A stretch of DNA of 64,000 nt from Euglena gracilis (GCA_039621445.1 CP154954.1:23944954-24008953), one strand, 5' to 3'. Positions 33,325 to 45,352 are shown, counted from the stretch's first letter. Numbers and translations: made by a program. The notes: generated by a model not told the origin, from the letters alone.

Positions 33325-36210
33325 AATGACATATACATATACATTGGTGAGTTTTTTTAATTGACAAGAATTGTGGCAGCTTCACAATTTCTTCTCACCC
33401 CTCATTCAAAATTGGAAAATATTGCTTGTAATTACGCATTTGTGGTCAATTTTTTTACCTTGATAAATTCACCCAAATAATGAACATCCCATTGACCTCC
33501 TCAGGCCAGCCATCAGCTGTGTGCTCCCCCGAATTGAAAATGAGAAATTCTCTCTTGATTGGTAGGGGGATTCCCGGATCCCCCCCCCCATCCAGATGCA
33601 TTTTGCTGGATCATCTCTGCTGGCCGAAGGTCCAACTGAACTGCCCAGGAGCCCCCCCCCCCCCGCCCCCCTCCCGTGCGGCCCCTGTGCGGCCGCTCGC
33701 GCGACCGCTCACCCCCCCCTCGACCCCTCCCCACTGTGCCTAGTTTCCCCAAGAAAAAAAATGCCCGAAAAAAATTGCGACTTTTTTGAGTCCCAAAAAT
33801 GGCCAAAAATGACCATTTTCGGACATAAAATGGCAAATTTGGGGGCTGCACACGATGGGCCAAGCCCAAAAAGCACTTTTTTTTAATCGAAAATGGCCCC
33901 AAAAATGGCCAAAATAACCACTTTTTAAACCCAAAAATCACCAATTTTGGATGCGCGCCGCCCGCGCGGCCGCCCTCAGCCCCCCCCCCCCCGCACGGCT
34001 GCCAGCGCGGCCGCTCGCCCCCCCTTCAACCCCCATTGTGCCTAGCCTCCAATGCAGGTCATTGCTGCAACGACGCTTACCCTCACCCCCCCAAAGTGTC
34101 CCCAGGGGGGGGGGGAGAAACTGCACATGGGCCAGTCAAAAACTGCACTGCAAAAAACTGCAAAAAAAAAACTGCAAAACAACCTGCAAAAAACTGCACT
34201 TCAACAAAAAAAAAAAATGACAATAAACAAGCTGAAATGGTGTGCATATGCAAAACAACGTAAATTGCGGCCACATGATCACGCCCCAATTCACCGAACT
34301 TTTCTTTGCGCAGCTTTGGAACTGATGGCGACAAAAATGGAAGCAGTCAATCAAGGTACACTGTACATGGTTTTTCATGCACTGAAATGCAAGTCATGTG
34401 TTTGGATGCCGGTTCACACCGGTTTTCCTGCACCAAAAATTGTACCGACCTGCCCACAAAGATGCCAAACAATTTCCTTTATAAATATGGAAAAAAATGC
34501 ACATAAACCCGAACACAGCAATTTTGGTTGGGGAGAAATTGTGCCCTTATCACCGAAGCAATCTGTTTTTTTTGGAATGGTGGCTACAACAATCGCTGTT
34601 GTATTAAGAGGCAAAGCAATTGGCAAGACAGTTGGAGGCAAGACAACCGATGGGATAACTCAACTCATGAACAGATGATGCTTTCTCTTGAGAAACCCCC
34701 TTCAAACATGTGATCCAGCGTAATGAGGTGCAGAGCACCAAAAAATAAACACCTCAGGTTTTCTCAAAACTAGATCAAAAAAAACTGCAAAAAAACTGCA
34801 CGTGTGCAGCTTTTTCAGAAAAAAAAAAAAGCTGCAAAAAACTGCAAAAAAAAACCCGCAAAAACCCCAAAACGTGAAAACTGCAAAAACTGCACGGTGC
34901 ATATTCCCCCCCCCTGGTGTCCCCCTCAGAGTTTCCAAATTTTTTTAAAGTGGCCACTTCCTTTTTGGCGCCGAAACCCAAAACTTTAGTCCCCCCCCCA
35001 CAGTGTCCCCTCCCCTAGAGTCAGCGGTGTCGGAACAATTTTTTCCCGGGGGGGCGAAGAACCGACAAAATTTGGAGCACATCCTTTTTTTCCCCGGCGC
35101 GAAGCGCCGAGGAAAATTTTTTTCATGGCACAACAAAATGTACTTTTTTCTGTCCCCCTGGCCCCGAAGGGGCCGAGACGCTAACGCCTTTTTTGAAGTC
35201 CAATGCTCCAAAAACTTGAGCTAGAAAGCGAAATCATGGGTAGAACCCCTTTGGAAACCTCCCAACTCAAGCCACCTGTCGACTTCACAACCTGGGGGGG
35301 GTGAAGAAGCCATTTTTTTTCACTTTGCGCAAAATCATTTTTTTCGTTGACCCGAAGAGTTTCCCCCAAACTCGGCTAGTCAAGAAAATGGAGGGAGGGG
35401 GACATATGGGGATATCAGTTTGTATTCAAACAGCCAAGGTGAAAGTGGTTTGTGGGGTCCCAAAAAACAAAAAGCACCAAAGGCGGGGAAAAAAAGTCGG
35501 TTTGTGGCCAAAAGCCAAACCGGACGCCAGGTTTTGGACAGAACCGGCGTTCCTGACGCCAGGTTTTAGGACAGAACCGGCGTCCGGAAAACCCGTGGGG
35601 GGGACGCCGGTTCTGTCCTGAACCGAGCGTCTCAAACGCCGGTTTAAACATCAAGAAGTGCCGTGGGTTTTTTTCAAGGATTTTTATTTCGGCCGCCTTT
35701 GGCGGCCGAGACGGTAATGGATTTTGCAATTTCATTACAAAAATGTGCTTTTAACTGGCAAGGTGGCTGCCGAAGGCAGCCGAGACTTAAACACACCCTT
35801 TAAATTTAAGCAATTGTATGAATAGAACTATATATATTTTCATTAGTGATCTGTTGTGGATGATGTCACACATTTCTGCATGGACCACGCAGTAACATTT
35901 GCAACACCGAAGGTGACGGGAGATTCCTTTTGCCCTTAAATTTCTGATGTTTTTGCACTTTGAACCATTGAACATGGCATTACAAAGAAAAATATCACAT
36001 TCATGCTGCAAAAAAAAAATTTATTTCCAAAAACCCGGGGGGGCGGCTGCCCCCCCCCCCGACCCCCCCTTGTGACACCTATGCCTAGAGTGGCCGTTTT
36101 GGGGTTCCGTGCGGCCTGGAGGGTGGCCACTTTGAGGGGGGGGGGGTGAGGGTAATTGCAATCCTGGGCCAGAACACAGGAGAGAAATCGTGCTTTGTTT
36201 TTCGAGTCAC
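33325..36210. other. Repeat-derived sequence, no gene
   Basis: Contains CACTGTGCCTAG and GCCTAGCCTCC ends (33,737 and 34,040-34,050) of the GGAGGCTAGGC family, GCGGCCGC palindromes, several CTGCAAAAAACTGCA runs at 34,140-34,200 and 34,780-34,890, a GGACAGAACCGGCGTCC direct/inverted repeat (35,535-35,630) and GC hairpins at 35,095-35,790. No coding evidence. Confidence 0.4.
35095..35790 (+). repeat. GC-hairpin family, 35-kb cluster
   Basis: Perfect hairpins with GAA- or TT-type loops lie at 35,095 (CGGCGC/GCGCCG), 35,160 (GGCCCC/GGGGCC), 35,691 (GGCCGCC/GGCGGCC) and 35,764 (GGCTGCC/GGCAGCC). The last three are followed at once by GAGACGCTAACG, GAGACGGTAATG and GAGACTTAAAC, a shared 3' tag. 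Confidence 0.65.
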
Positions 36211-36213
36211 TTA

Positions 36214-36391
36214 CCCTAACCCCCCCCTCTTAACGAGCGCCCCCTCCCCTAAATGAGCCTTTTGGCTCCGGAAAATTTTTTTTCGTTGCTTCTCTCATTT
36301 AGATGAGGGGTTTTGGTAACCCCACCCCTAAATGAACCTTTTGGGGGTCCGGGACCGACATAAGGAGGCTCGTTTAGAGGGGGGGTTAGGG
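36214..36391. mobile_element. Foldback element with CCCTAACCCCCC ends
   Basis: CCCTAACCCCCCCTCTTAAC at the left pairs with GTTTAGAGGGGGGGTTAGGG at the right. A second inner pair surrounds CCCCTAAATGA and TCATTTAGATGAGG. 178 bp, non-coding. Confidence 0.55.
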
Positions 36392-36847
36392 CACCATGCT
36401 CCTCCCCATATAAGACCAAAATGGGGACACGGGGGGGGGACGCGGGGGGACACCCTCCAATGCAGAAATCAATCATTGCGGACGTCTTTTCCCTAAAAAC
36501 CTTTCATTACCAGACAGTTAAGAGATAGGGGGTGTACGGGTCGCGGGGGGGGGTCGCTGGGGGTCGCGAGGGGGGGGGGTCGCCGGGGGAACGTGGCAGT
36601 TTTGACGGGTCACGTGTGACCAGTGTGACCTCACATACAACGTCACACGTGACCTATTTTTAGAACGTTTGGGTCCAAAAATAGGAATTTGTTATGACAA
36701 TTAGGAATTTATCACACATGTTTGGCAATTTTGATTCCTAATTTGGGTGCCAATTCCTAATTTGGTGCCATTTTTGGCTCCTACTTGGATGCGGAAACCC
36801 TCCATGTGGGGGTTGCGGGGGGAGGGGGTCGCGGGGGGTACACCCCC

Positions 36848-36995
36848 ATACAGGAGATCAGGCGGTAACTTTCGGGATTTTTGACCCCCCCCCCCTAGGT
36901 GAAGTTCACCGTTTGAAAGTTCACCAGGATCCCGGACCCTCACCCCTCTGCCTAACCCAACGGTGAACTTTGCTGGTGAAGTTCACCATTGGAGC
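36848..36995. repeat. GGTGAACTTCACC palindrome repeat, copy 1
   Basis: Begins AGGAGATCAGGCGG and carries GGTGAAGTTCACCG, AAAGTTCACC and ACGGTGAACTT units, then CTGCCTAACCC. The same order appears in a longer copy at 45,859-46,300. Confidence 0.55.
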
Positions 36996-37129
36996 ACTTT
37001 TTTGGCCAAAAACTGGCCAAAAATGACATTTTGGACAAGTTTCAAATGTACACTGACTGGGTTTATGGGATAAATGGTTCTGGAAATGGAAATGATAACC
37101 CATACCCACTTTCTTGTTTCTGAAATGTT

Positions 37130-37318
37130 AACCAGGTTTTGAATAATGCTGAGCTCTTAATAAGCGCGCCCCCACCCCTTCATTGACCGGGTTTTGAATA
37201 GTGCTAAGCTCTTCATATACGCGCCCCCACGCCTTCATTGACCTTGATAAGCGCGCTCCCACCCCTCCATTGACCAGGTTTTGAATAGTGCTGAGCTCTT
37301 AATAAGCGCGCACCCACC
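37130..37318. repeat. Tandem repeat of about 62 bp
   Basis: Three to four units of TTGACCRGGTTTTGAATAGT, GCTGAGCTCTTAATAAGCGC and GCCCCCACCCC. A further unit lies at 38,947-39,003 at the end of a satellite block, so this repeat borders the satellite region. Confidence 0.75.
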
Positions 37319-37324
37319 CCAACA

Positions 37325-38165
37325 TCGTTTCGGGCAAAAAAAATTTTTTCGATTTTTTTTGACTTTTTTGACCCGGGTTTGACCCAAAGTCAATGGGTCG
37401 GCGGCCCAAAACGGGGCGCTGGCGGGTCGAAAAACGCTCGTTTTCGGCTCAAAAACAGTTTTTCCGGGTCCGTGAGGCCGAAAAACATCGTTTCGGGCAA
37501 AAAAAAATTTCGATTTTTTTCGACTTTTTTGACCCGGTTTTGACCCGAAGTCAATGGGTCGGCGGCCCAAAACGGGGCGCTGGCGGGTCGAAAAACACTC
37601 GTTTTCGGCTCAAAAACAGTTTTTCCGGGTCCGGGAGGCCTAAAAACATCGTTTCGGGCAAAAAAAAATTTTCGATTTTTTTCGACTTTTTTTGACCCGG
37701 TTTTGACCCGAAGTCAATGGGTCGGCGGCCCAAAACGGGGCGCTGGCGGGTCGAAAAACGCTCGTTTTCGGCTCAAAAACAGTTTTTCCGGGTCCGGGAG
37801 GCCGAAAAACATCGTTTCGGGCAAAAAAATTTTTTTCGATTTTTTTCGACTTTTTTGACCCGGTTTTGACCCGAAGTCAATGGGTCGGCGGCCCAAAACG
37901 GGGCGCTGGCGGGTCGAAAAACGCTCGTTTTCGGCTCAAAAACAGGTTTTCCGGGTCCGGGAGGCCGAAAAACATCGTTTCGGGCAAAAAAAATTTTTTC
38001 GATTTTTTTGGACTTTTTTGACCCGGTTTTGACCCGAAGTCAATGGGTCGGCCGCCCAAAACGGGGCGCTGGCGGGTCGAAAAACGCTCGTTTTCGGCTC
38101 AAAAACAGTTTTTCCGGGTCCGGGAGGCCAAAAAACATCGTTTCGGGCAAAAAAAATTTTTGATT
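37325..38165. repeat. 163-bp satellite, array A (five units)
   Basis: Starts of CAATGGGTCGGCGGCCCAAA fall at 37,391, 37,552, 37,715, 37,878 and 38,041, giving a period of 163 bp (one unit 161). Each unit alternates GC-rich CGGCGGCCCAAAACGGGGCG with T/A-rich TTTTTTCGACTTTTTTGACC. Identical 60-codon ORFs recur in each unit, but a 163-bp period is not a multiple of three and there is no splice logic, so I do not call them genes. Confidence 0.9.
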
Positions 38166-38960
38166 TTTTTCGACTTTTTTGGCCGAAAACGACAAAGTCG
38201 AACAATGGAAAAAATGTACAAAATTGCCTAAAATGGCCTAAATTGGCCGAAAAACGCCCGTATCTCGGGCTACGCGGGGAGTTGTGGGGAAACCATAATC
38301 CCAGTACATAGAGCGTCCCAGGGGCTTCAATTTAGGTCTCTGGACATTTCCTTTGATTTTGCATCATTTTCGAGAAATTTTGAAAACATTGGTTTTTTGA
38401 CCCCCGCACCCCCCGAAAACGGCTAAGTCGAACAGTGGGAAAAGTGTACAAAACGGCCATCTGGGCTAAAAACGGCCGTATCTCGGGCCAGGCGGAGAGT
38501 TGCGGGGAAATCAAAATACCAGTAGATGGGGCGTTCCAAGGGCTTCAAATTAGGTCTCCGGACATTTCCTTTGATTTTGCTTCATTTTGGAGATATTTTG
38601 AAAATTGACATTTTTTTGGCCGAAATGGCAGAGTCCAAAGGGGGGGGGGGCTTATCCAGGGGGGGCGGGTAAATCCCACCCAGTTTGGACCCCTTCGCGC
38701 GTGAATAACTCGGGCCTGGCGGGGAGTTGGGGGTCAACTCCGGGTGCTTCGGAAACTAGGAATCCAGTCGCTCGCGACTGAAAAAAAACAATCCGGGAAC
38801 CGGGCCGGGATCATGGTGATAATCCGTCGGTTCCCGAGGTGGCCCCGCCCCGGGGGGGGGGGGGGGGGGGGGGGGGTCGAGGGGGGGGGTGTCGCCGGGG
38901 CGGTGCGTAAGATTCGATCTTACCTAAAGGGAATAAGAGCTCAGCGACCAGGTTTTGTTG
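38166..38960. repeat. Satellite-linked block X, copy 1
   Basis: Non-tandem sequence that always follows the satellite. It runs from GGCCGAAAACG through CCGTATCTCGGGC, GGACATTTCCTTTGATTTTG and TTCGCGCGTGAATAACTCGG to a long G run and GGGAATAAGAGCTCAGCGAC. Nearly identical to 39,562-40,340 at a constant offset of about 1395 bp. Confidence 0.8.
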
Positions 38961-39005
38961 ACTAGTGTGAGCTCTTTATAAGCGCGCCCCCACCCTCATT
39001 GAACC

Positions 39006-39394
39006 CCGGAAAGGAGGAAAGGAGGAAGCAAAGGAGGCCCGAAAAGGAAACGACCGGACATAGGATCCGGAAAGCCGAAGGAAGAGGGAAAGAGAAGGAA
39101 GAAAGGAGGACCATTCCAACGGCACAAGCTGAGGAAAGGACGGTAAACGGAAGGAAGGAGAAAAGGGAAGGGCAAAAGTGGAGGGCAAAGTCGGGCAAAG
39201 GAGTAAAGAAGGAGCGCAAAGGAGCGGAAAGGAGAGAAAGGAGGAAAGGAGGAAAGGAAGGAAGAAGAGAGGACTCAAGGAAGGAGGAAATAGAGGAGGG
39301 AATCGAGAGGAAGAGGCAAGTGAGGAAAGGAGGAAAGCGGAGAGGTCAAAGGACGGCATACAAGGAAGGAGACAGGAGGGCAAGGAGGAAAGGG
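39006..39394. repeat. Polypurine (GGAAAGGAGGAAAG) tract
   Basis: About 390 bp of almost only A and G on the plus strand, with imperfect GGAAAGGAGG units. It sits between satellite block X copy 1 and a single satellite unit. Such tracts can form triplex DNA. Confidence 0.85.
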
Positions 39395-40340
39395 AACGCT
39401 CATTTTCGATTTTTTTCGACTTTTTTGACCCAAAGTCAATGGGTCGGCCGCCCAAAACGGGGCGCTGGCGGGTCGAAAAACGCTCGTTTTCGGCTCAAAA
39501 ACAGTTTTTCCGGGTCCGGGAGGCCAAAAAACATCGTTTCGGGCAAAAAAAATTTTTGATTTTTTTCGACTTTTTTGGCCGAAAACGACAAAGTCGAACA
39601 ATGGAAAAAATGTACAAAATTGCCTAAAATGGCCTAAATTGGCCGAAAAACGCCCGTATCTCGGGCTACGCGGGGAGTTGTGGGAAACCATAATCCCAGT
39701 ACATAGAGCGTCCCAGGGGCTTCAATTTAGGTCTCTGGACATTTCCTTTGATTTTGCATCATTTTCGAGAAATTTTGAAAACATTGGTTTTTTGACCCCC
39801 GCACCCCCCGAAAACGGCTAAGTCGAACAGTGGGAAAAGTGTACAAAACGGCCATCTGGGCTAAAAACGGCCGTATCTCGGGCCAGGCGGAGAGTTGCGG
39901 GGAAATCAAAATACCAGTAGATGGGGCGTTCCAAGGGCTTCAAATTAGGTCTCCGGACATTTCCTTTGATTTTGCTTCATTTTGGAGATATTTTGAAAAT
40001 TGACATTTTTTTGGCCGAAATGGCAGAGTCCAAAGGGGGTGGGCCTTATCCAGGGGGTGTGGGTAAATCCTACCCAGTTTGGACCCCTTCGCGCGTGAAT
40101 AACTCGGGCCTGGCGGGGAGTTTGGGGTCAACTCCGGGTGATTCGGCAACTAAGGAATGCGGGCGGTTGCGAGTGAAAAAAAAAATCGGGAAACCGCGCC
40201 GGGATCATGGTGATGATCAGTCGGTTCCCGAGGTGGACCCGACCCGGGGGGGGGGGGGCGGGGGGAGGGGGGTCGAGGGGGGGTTTCGCCGGTTGGTACG
40301 CTTCGCTCTTACCATAAAGGGATAAGAGGGCTCAGCGAAT
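39395..40340. repeat. Satellite unit plus block X, copy 2
   Basis: One 163-bp satellite unit (39,437 onward) is followed by a second copy of block X. It matches 38,035-38,740 almost base for base, including identical 60-codon shadow ORFs, so the duplication is recent. Confidence 0.85.
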
Positions 40341-41735
40341 TTTTCCGGGTCCGGCGGCAAAAAAAATCGTCGGGCAAAAAATATTTTTTTTCGATTTTTT
40401 TCGACTTTTTGACCCGTGTTTGACCAAAGTCAATGGGTCAAAAAGGCCCAAGACGGGCGCTGGCGGGCGAAGACCGCTCGTTTTTCGGCTCAAACAAAAG
40501 TTTTTCCAGGTCCGTGATGCCAAAAAACCTCGTTTCGGGCAAAAAATTTTTTTTTTTCGATTTTTTCGACTGTTGGACCCGGTTTTGACCCAAAGTCAAT
40601 GGTTGGGCGGCCAAAACGGGGGCGCTGGCGGGTCGAAAAAAAACGCTCGTTTCGGCTCAAAAAACAAGGTTTTTTCGGGTCCGGGAGGCCAAAAAACATC
40701 GTTTCGGTCAAAAAATTTTTTTTTTCGATTTTTTCGACTTTTTAAACGCTCATTTTCGATTTTTTTCGACTTTTTTGACCCAAAGTCAATGGGTTGGCGG
40801 CCCAAAACGGGGCGCTGGCGGGTCGAAAAACGCTCGTTTTCGGCTCAAAAACAGTTTTTCCGGGTCCGGGAGGCCAAAAAACATCGTTTCGGGCAAAAAA
40901 ATTTTTTTCGATTTTTTTCGACTTTTTTGACCCGGGTTTGACCCAAAGTCAATGGGTTGGCGGCCCAAAACGGGGCGCTGGCGGGTCGAAAAACGCTCGT
41001 TTTCGGCTCAAAAGCAGTTTTTCCGGGTCCGGGAGGCCAAAAAACATCGTTTCGGACAAAAAAAAATTTTTCGATTTTTTTCGACTTTTTTGACCCGGGT
41101 TTGACCCGAAGTCAATGGGTCGGCGGCCCAAAACAGGGCGCTGGCGGGTCGAAAAACGCTCGTTTTCGGCTCAAAAGCAGTTTTTCCGGGTCCGGGAGGC
41201 CAAAAAACATCGTTTCAGACAAAAAAAATTTTTTCGATTTTTTTCGACTTTTTTGACCAGGGTTTGACCCAAAGTCAATGGGTCGGCGGCCCAAAACGGG
41301 GCGCTGGCGGGTCGAAAAACGCTCGTTTTCGGCTCAAAAGCAGTTTTTCCGGGTCCGGGAGGCCAAAAAACATCGTTTCGGGCAAAAAAAATTTTTCGAT
41401 TTTTTTCGACTTTTTTGACGCGGGTTTGACCCAAAATCAATGGGTTGGCGGCCCAAAACGGGGCGCTGGCGGGTCGAAAAACGCTCGTTTTCGGCTCAAA
41501 AGCAGTTTTTCCGTCCGGGAGGCCAAACAAAAAACATCGTTTCGGACAAAAAAAAATTTCGATTTTTTTCGACTTTTTTGACCCGGGTTTGACCCAAAGT
41601 CAATGGGTCGGCGGCCCAAAACGGGGCGCTGGCGGGTCGAAAAACGCTCGTTTTCGGCTCAAAACGGTTTTTCTGGGTCCGGGAGGCCAAAAAACATCGT
41701 TTCGGGCAAAAAAAATTCGATTTTTTTGACTTTTT
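40341..41735. repeat. 163-bp satellite, array C (eight units)
   Basis: Unit starts at 40,431, 40,597, 40,787, 40,950, 41,113, 41,276, 41,438 and 41,601. The first three are diverged with irregular spacing; the later five are regular at 162-163 bp. Confidence 0.9.
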
Positions 41736-42190
41736 TGGCCGAAAACGGCTAAGTCGGACAGTGGAAAAAGTGTACAAAATGGCCCAAATTGGACGAAAAA
41801 TGGCCGTATCTCGGGCTGGGCGGGGAGCTGCGGGGAAACCAAAATCCCAGTAGATGGAGCGTTCCAAGGGCTTCAATTTAGGTTTCCGGACATTTCCTTT
41901 GATTTGGCTTCATTTTGGAGATATTTTGAAAATTGACATTTTTTGGCCGAAATGGCAGAATCCAAAGGGGGGGCTTAAAAAGGGGGGGCGGGCCGATCCT
42001 ACCCAATTTGGACCCCTTCGCGCGTGAATAACTCGGGCCTGGCGGGGAGTTGGGGGTCAAACCCAGGTGATTCGGAAACTAGAAATCCAGTCGCTCGCAA
42101 ATGAAAAAAAAATCCGGGAACCGGGACGGATCATGGTGATAATCCGTCCGTTCTCCAGGTGGCCCCGACCCGGGGGGGGGGGGGGGGGGG

Positions 42191-42224
<34 letters not shown>

Positions 42225-43046
42225 TCGCCAGGGGTAAGCTTCGCTCTTACCCATAAAGGGATAAGAGCTCAGCGACCCCCCCCCATATAGTCCGGCCCGC
42301 TCGGAGCTCTTTTGACTGAAATTCAGGGATTTGTGCCCGAAACGGGAGCCCAAAAAACACTCATTTTTGGCTCAAAAAAAAACACCTTTTCCGGGTCCGG
42401 GAGGCATGGGTTTGGGCAAAAAAAATTTCGAAATTTTCAACTTTTTTGACCCGGTTTTGACCCTAAATCCGTTGGTTTCGGACCCAAACCGGGGGGGCTG
42501 GGGAGTCGAAGGACGTTGGGTTTGGGCTGGAAAACACTTTTGTCCGGGAGGCAATGTTTCTGCGGGAGGCCAAAAAACATCGCTTCCGGCAAAAAAAACT
42601 TTTCGATTTTTTCCGACTTAATTCACCCAAAAATGACCCTAAGTCAATGCGTTGGCAGCCCAAAACGGGGCGCTGGCAGGTCGAAAAACGCTCATTTTCA
42701 GCTCAAAAACAGTTTTTCCGGGTCCGGGAGGCCAAAAAAAATCGTTTCGGGCAAAAAAGTTTTTTCGATTTGTTTTTGACTTTTTTGGCCCAAAAACGGC
42801 CAAGTCGGACAGTCGAAAAAGTGTATAAAATGGCCTAAATTGGCCGAAAAAAAAACGGCCGTATCTCGGGCTAGGCGGGGAGTTGCGGGGAAATCAAAAT
42901 ACCAGTAGATAGAGCATTCCAAGGGCTTCAAATTAGGTCTCCGGACATTTTCTTTAATTTTGCATCGTTTTCGAGAAATTTTGAAAACATTGATTTTTTG
43001 GCCCCCACCCTCGAAAACGTCGGACAGTGGGAAAAATGTACAAAGT
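41736..43046. repeat. Block X copies 3 and 4 with diverged satellite units
   Basis: Block X copy 3 (41,736-42,280) ends in a G run of some 60 bases broken by two or three other bases. Diverged satellite units lie at 42,330-42,480 and 42,610-42,780, and a truncated block X at 42,783-43,046. Confidence 0.75.
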
Positions 43047-43047
43047 G

Positions 43048-43251
43048 GCCATCAAGGCCATCATGGGTCATGATGGGCATCCAGGGTCATGATGGCATCA
43101 TGGGTGATGATGGGCGTCATGGGTCAATGATGGGCGTCATGGGTCAATGATGGGCGTCATGGGTCAATGATGGGCATCAGGGGTCATGATGGTCAACGAT
43201 GGGCATCGTGGGTCATGATGCATCAAATGGGCATGATGGGCATCATGGGTT
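43048..43251. repeat. Minisatellite of GGGCGTCATGGGTCAATGAT
   Basis: About ten imperfect units of 18-21 bp built from ATGATGGGCATCATGGGTC, with three identical consecutive GATGGGCGTCATGGGTCAAT units in the centre. Confidence 0.85.
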
Positions 43252-43275
43252 CTTGGAAAATTGCACTACCATCCA

Positions 43276-43536
43276 GCCGCCCTCCGGGCGGCAATATATT
43301 TTTTTGTTCCATACAAAATGGCCCCGAGGACTCTTTTTTCGCAATATTCGTTTGATATCCCAAAACACAAAAGGCAACACCGTCTTGCTGCCCATTGGCA
43401 GCTTGAAACCTTTCAAATTGTGATGGTGTCAAAATGTCAAATTGGCATGATGTCAAAAAAATTGACACGTTTTTTTTTGTCACGTTCAATGCCTTCTTTC
43501 AAAAAAGTGCTACCGTCTCGCCGCCCTTTGGGCGGC
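43276..43536. repeat. GC hairpins, 43-kb pair
   Basis: GCCGCCCTCCGGGCGGC at 43,276-43,292 and GCCGCCCTTTGGGCGGC at 43,520-43,536. The second is preceded by TACCGTCTC, the reverse complement of the GAGACGGTA tag, so it is in the opposite orientation. Confidence 0.65.
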
Positions 43537-43734
43537 AGAAAGGAAACAACACATACAAACAACATTGGTAACAGGGGTTTTTTCAGTCGTGGACCCCGGG
43601 GGGGGGGGTGCATAGTGGGCATTTTTTGTTCTTTTTAAAAACAAAACAACATGTTTTTTTAAAAAAAACATCAAAAAAAACAAAAGGAAATTTTCATTGA
43701 AAAAACTCGTTATGAAACTCCCAAACCATACTTT

Positions 43735-45352
43735 GGAGGCTAGGCGCGCCGCTCGGGGGGTCCGGGACCCCCCCCCCCTGCGCGGCCGCCCGCGCGGCCG
43801 CTCGCCCCCCCTGGACCCCCCCCCTCCCCCACTGTGCCTAGCATAGCCAAGAAAAAAATTTTGTGAAAAAATCGCGACTTTTTTGAGGCCCAAAAATGAC
43901 CAAAAATGACCATTTTCGGACATAAACATTTTCGGGCAAAGAACTTTTTTGGTCAAAAATGGCCCAAAAATGGCAAAAAATGACCACTTTTTGGACTCAA
44001 AAATCACCGATTTTAGGATGCTCGCCGCCCGCGCGGCCGCCCTCGGACCCCCCTCCCTCCCCCTCCCCCCCGCGTGGCCGCCCGCGCGGCCGCTCGCCCC
44101 CCCCTCAGCCATAGGTGCCGGATCAATTTTTTCTCGGGGGGGGGGCGAACATTCCATGGAAAGTCAACTTCTTGCATCCATTCTGCCGCCCGAAGGGCGG
44201 CAAGATAATGGACGTTCGGCGGTCCCCCCCCCCCTTGGGGGTCGGACCCCCTCGGCACGGCAAAATGGGTGCCCCCCCCCTGGTCGGCCGACCCCCTCGG
44301 CACGGCATGCCGAACCATGACACAAATACGACCACGTGCTATGCTCCAGAAAGGCAGCATTCATAGCTGGGTCATATACCACTTGACCATCTGACCGATG
44401 AAAATTTACTCCTTAACCATTGACGAAGCACATTGACTCACAACAGATGACAAATGATCCCGGTACTTGCATTTTGGGTCAGTTCTGGGCCAAAAATCTC
44501 GAAAAACCTCGAATTTTTTTTTTGCCCAAAACCATGGGCCATTTTTTTGGCCTCCCGGACCCAGAAAAAGTGTTTTCGCGCCGAAAAAGAGTGTTTTTCG
44601 ACCCCCGGCCCCCCGTTTTGGGCCCGAAACCCTTGTGTTTTGGGTCAGTTTTGTGCCAAAAAAACTCGAAAAAACTCGAATTTTTTTTTGCCCAAAACCA
44701 TGACCATGACCCCACCCCCCCCTCACCGGCTTTGTCACCCCTGAGTCCATCGTAGGGAGTCACCGGCTTTGTCCTGAGTCCGGACAAGGGGGGTGGGGGG
44801 TCCAAAAATGAACTGAACTAGACTACCTAGCCCCCATTTTGGTCCCAGGTGGGTGGGGTAAATTTTCGACCGCTGTGGCCAAGCTTGGGCCACATTGGGA
44901 AAAGCGTAGGACCTAATGCACATCTGCAAAATGCAGGGTCTGATTTTGCGCTGAAAATGGGGGGAGAAATTATCATTGGCCAAGAAAAATTGTCTCGTGT
45001 GATACGGTGTGAAACCTGTGCCTAGGACACAGGTTTCGGTGCAAAAACTGCTTCTTGGGGGTAGTTTGTGTACAAAAACCCATTGTGGCTGCCCGAAGGG
45101 CAGCGAGACGGTAACGGGTTGCGTTGAAAGAAAAGTGTGAAAATGGGCAGAAATAAACACCTTTGCAAAAAAGTTGACAGACTTTTGGGGGTTTCAATTT
45201 AAAAACAATTCTAGGATCCATAAAGAGTTCCAACCAGATGTGGAAAAAAAATTTCACCCAAAATCTCGGAAGGGGGGGGGGGGCGGCCGCCCCCCCGACC
45301 CCCCCTTGTGGCACCCCTGCCCTCAGCCCCCCCCCCGCTCTGCCTAGCCTCG
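43735..45352. mobile_element. 1.6-kb TIR element, GGAGGCTAGGC family, copy 1
   Basis: Starts GGAGGCTAGGCGCGCCGC and ends at about GCCTAGCCTC, with TTT on both sides as a possible 3-bp duplication. The inside holds GCGGCCGC-rich arms, an internal CACTGTGCCTAGCATAGCC, GC hairpins at 44,185 and 45,088 (the latter followed by GAGACGGTAACG), and a reverse-oriented diverged satellite unit at about 44,470-44,710. There is no ORF with a transposase motif, so it is non-autonomous. Confidence 0.55.

Noticed and set aside
36214-36391. Telomeric CCCTAA repeat
   Set aside because: Only single CCCTAA copies at the ends of a foldback; no tandem array.
37325-41735. CRISPR-like or tandem gene array in the satellite
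   Set aside because: Units are contiguous, with no unique spacers between repeats.
37235-42000. Recurrent 60-codon ORFs beginning MGRRPIDFGS
   Set aside because: They recur with the 163-bp satellite, whose length is not a multiple of three; no splice sites, domains or start context support coding.
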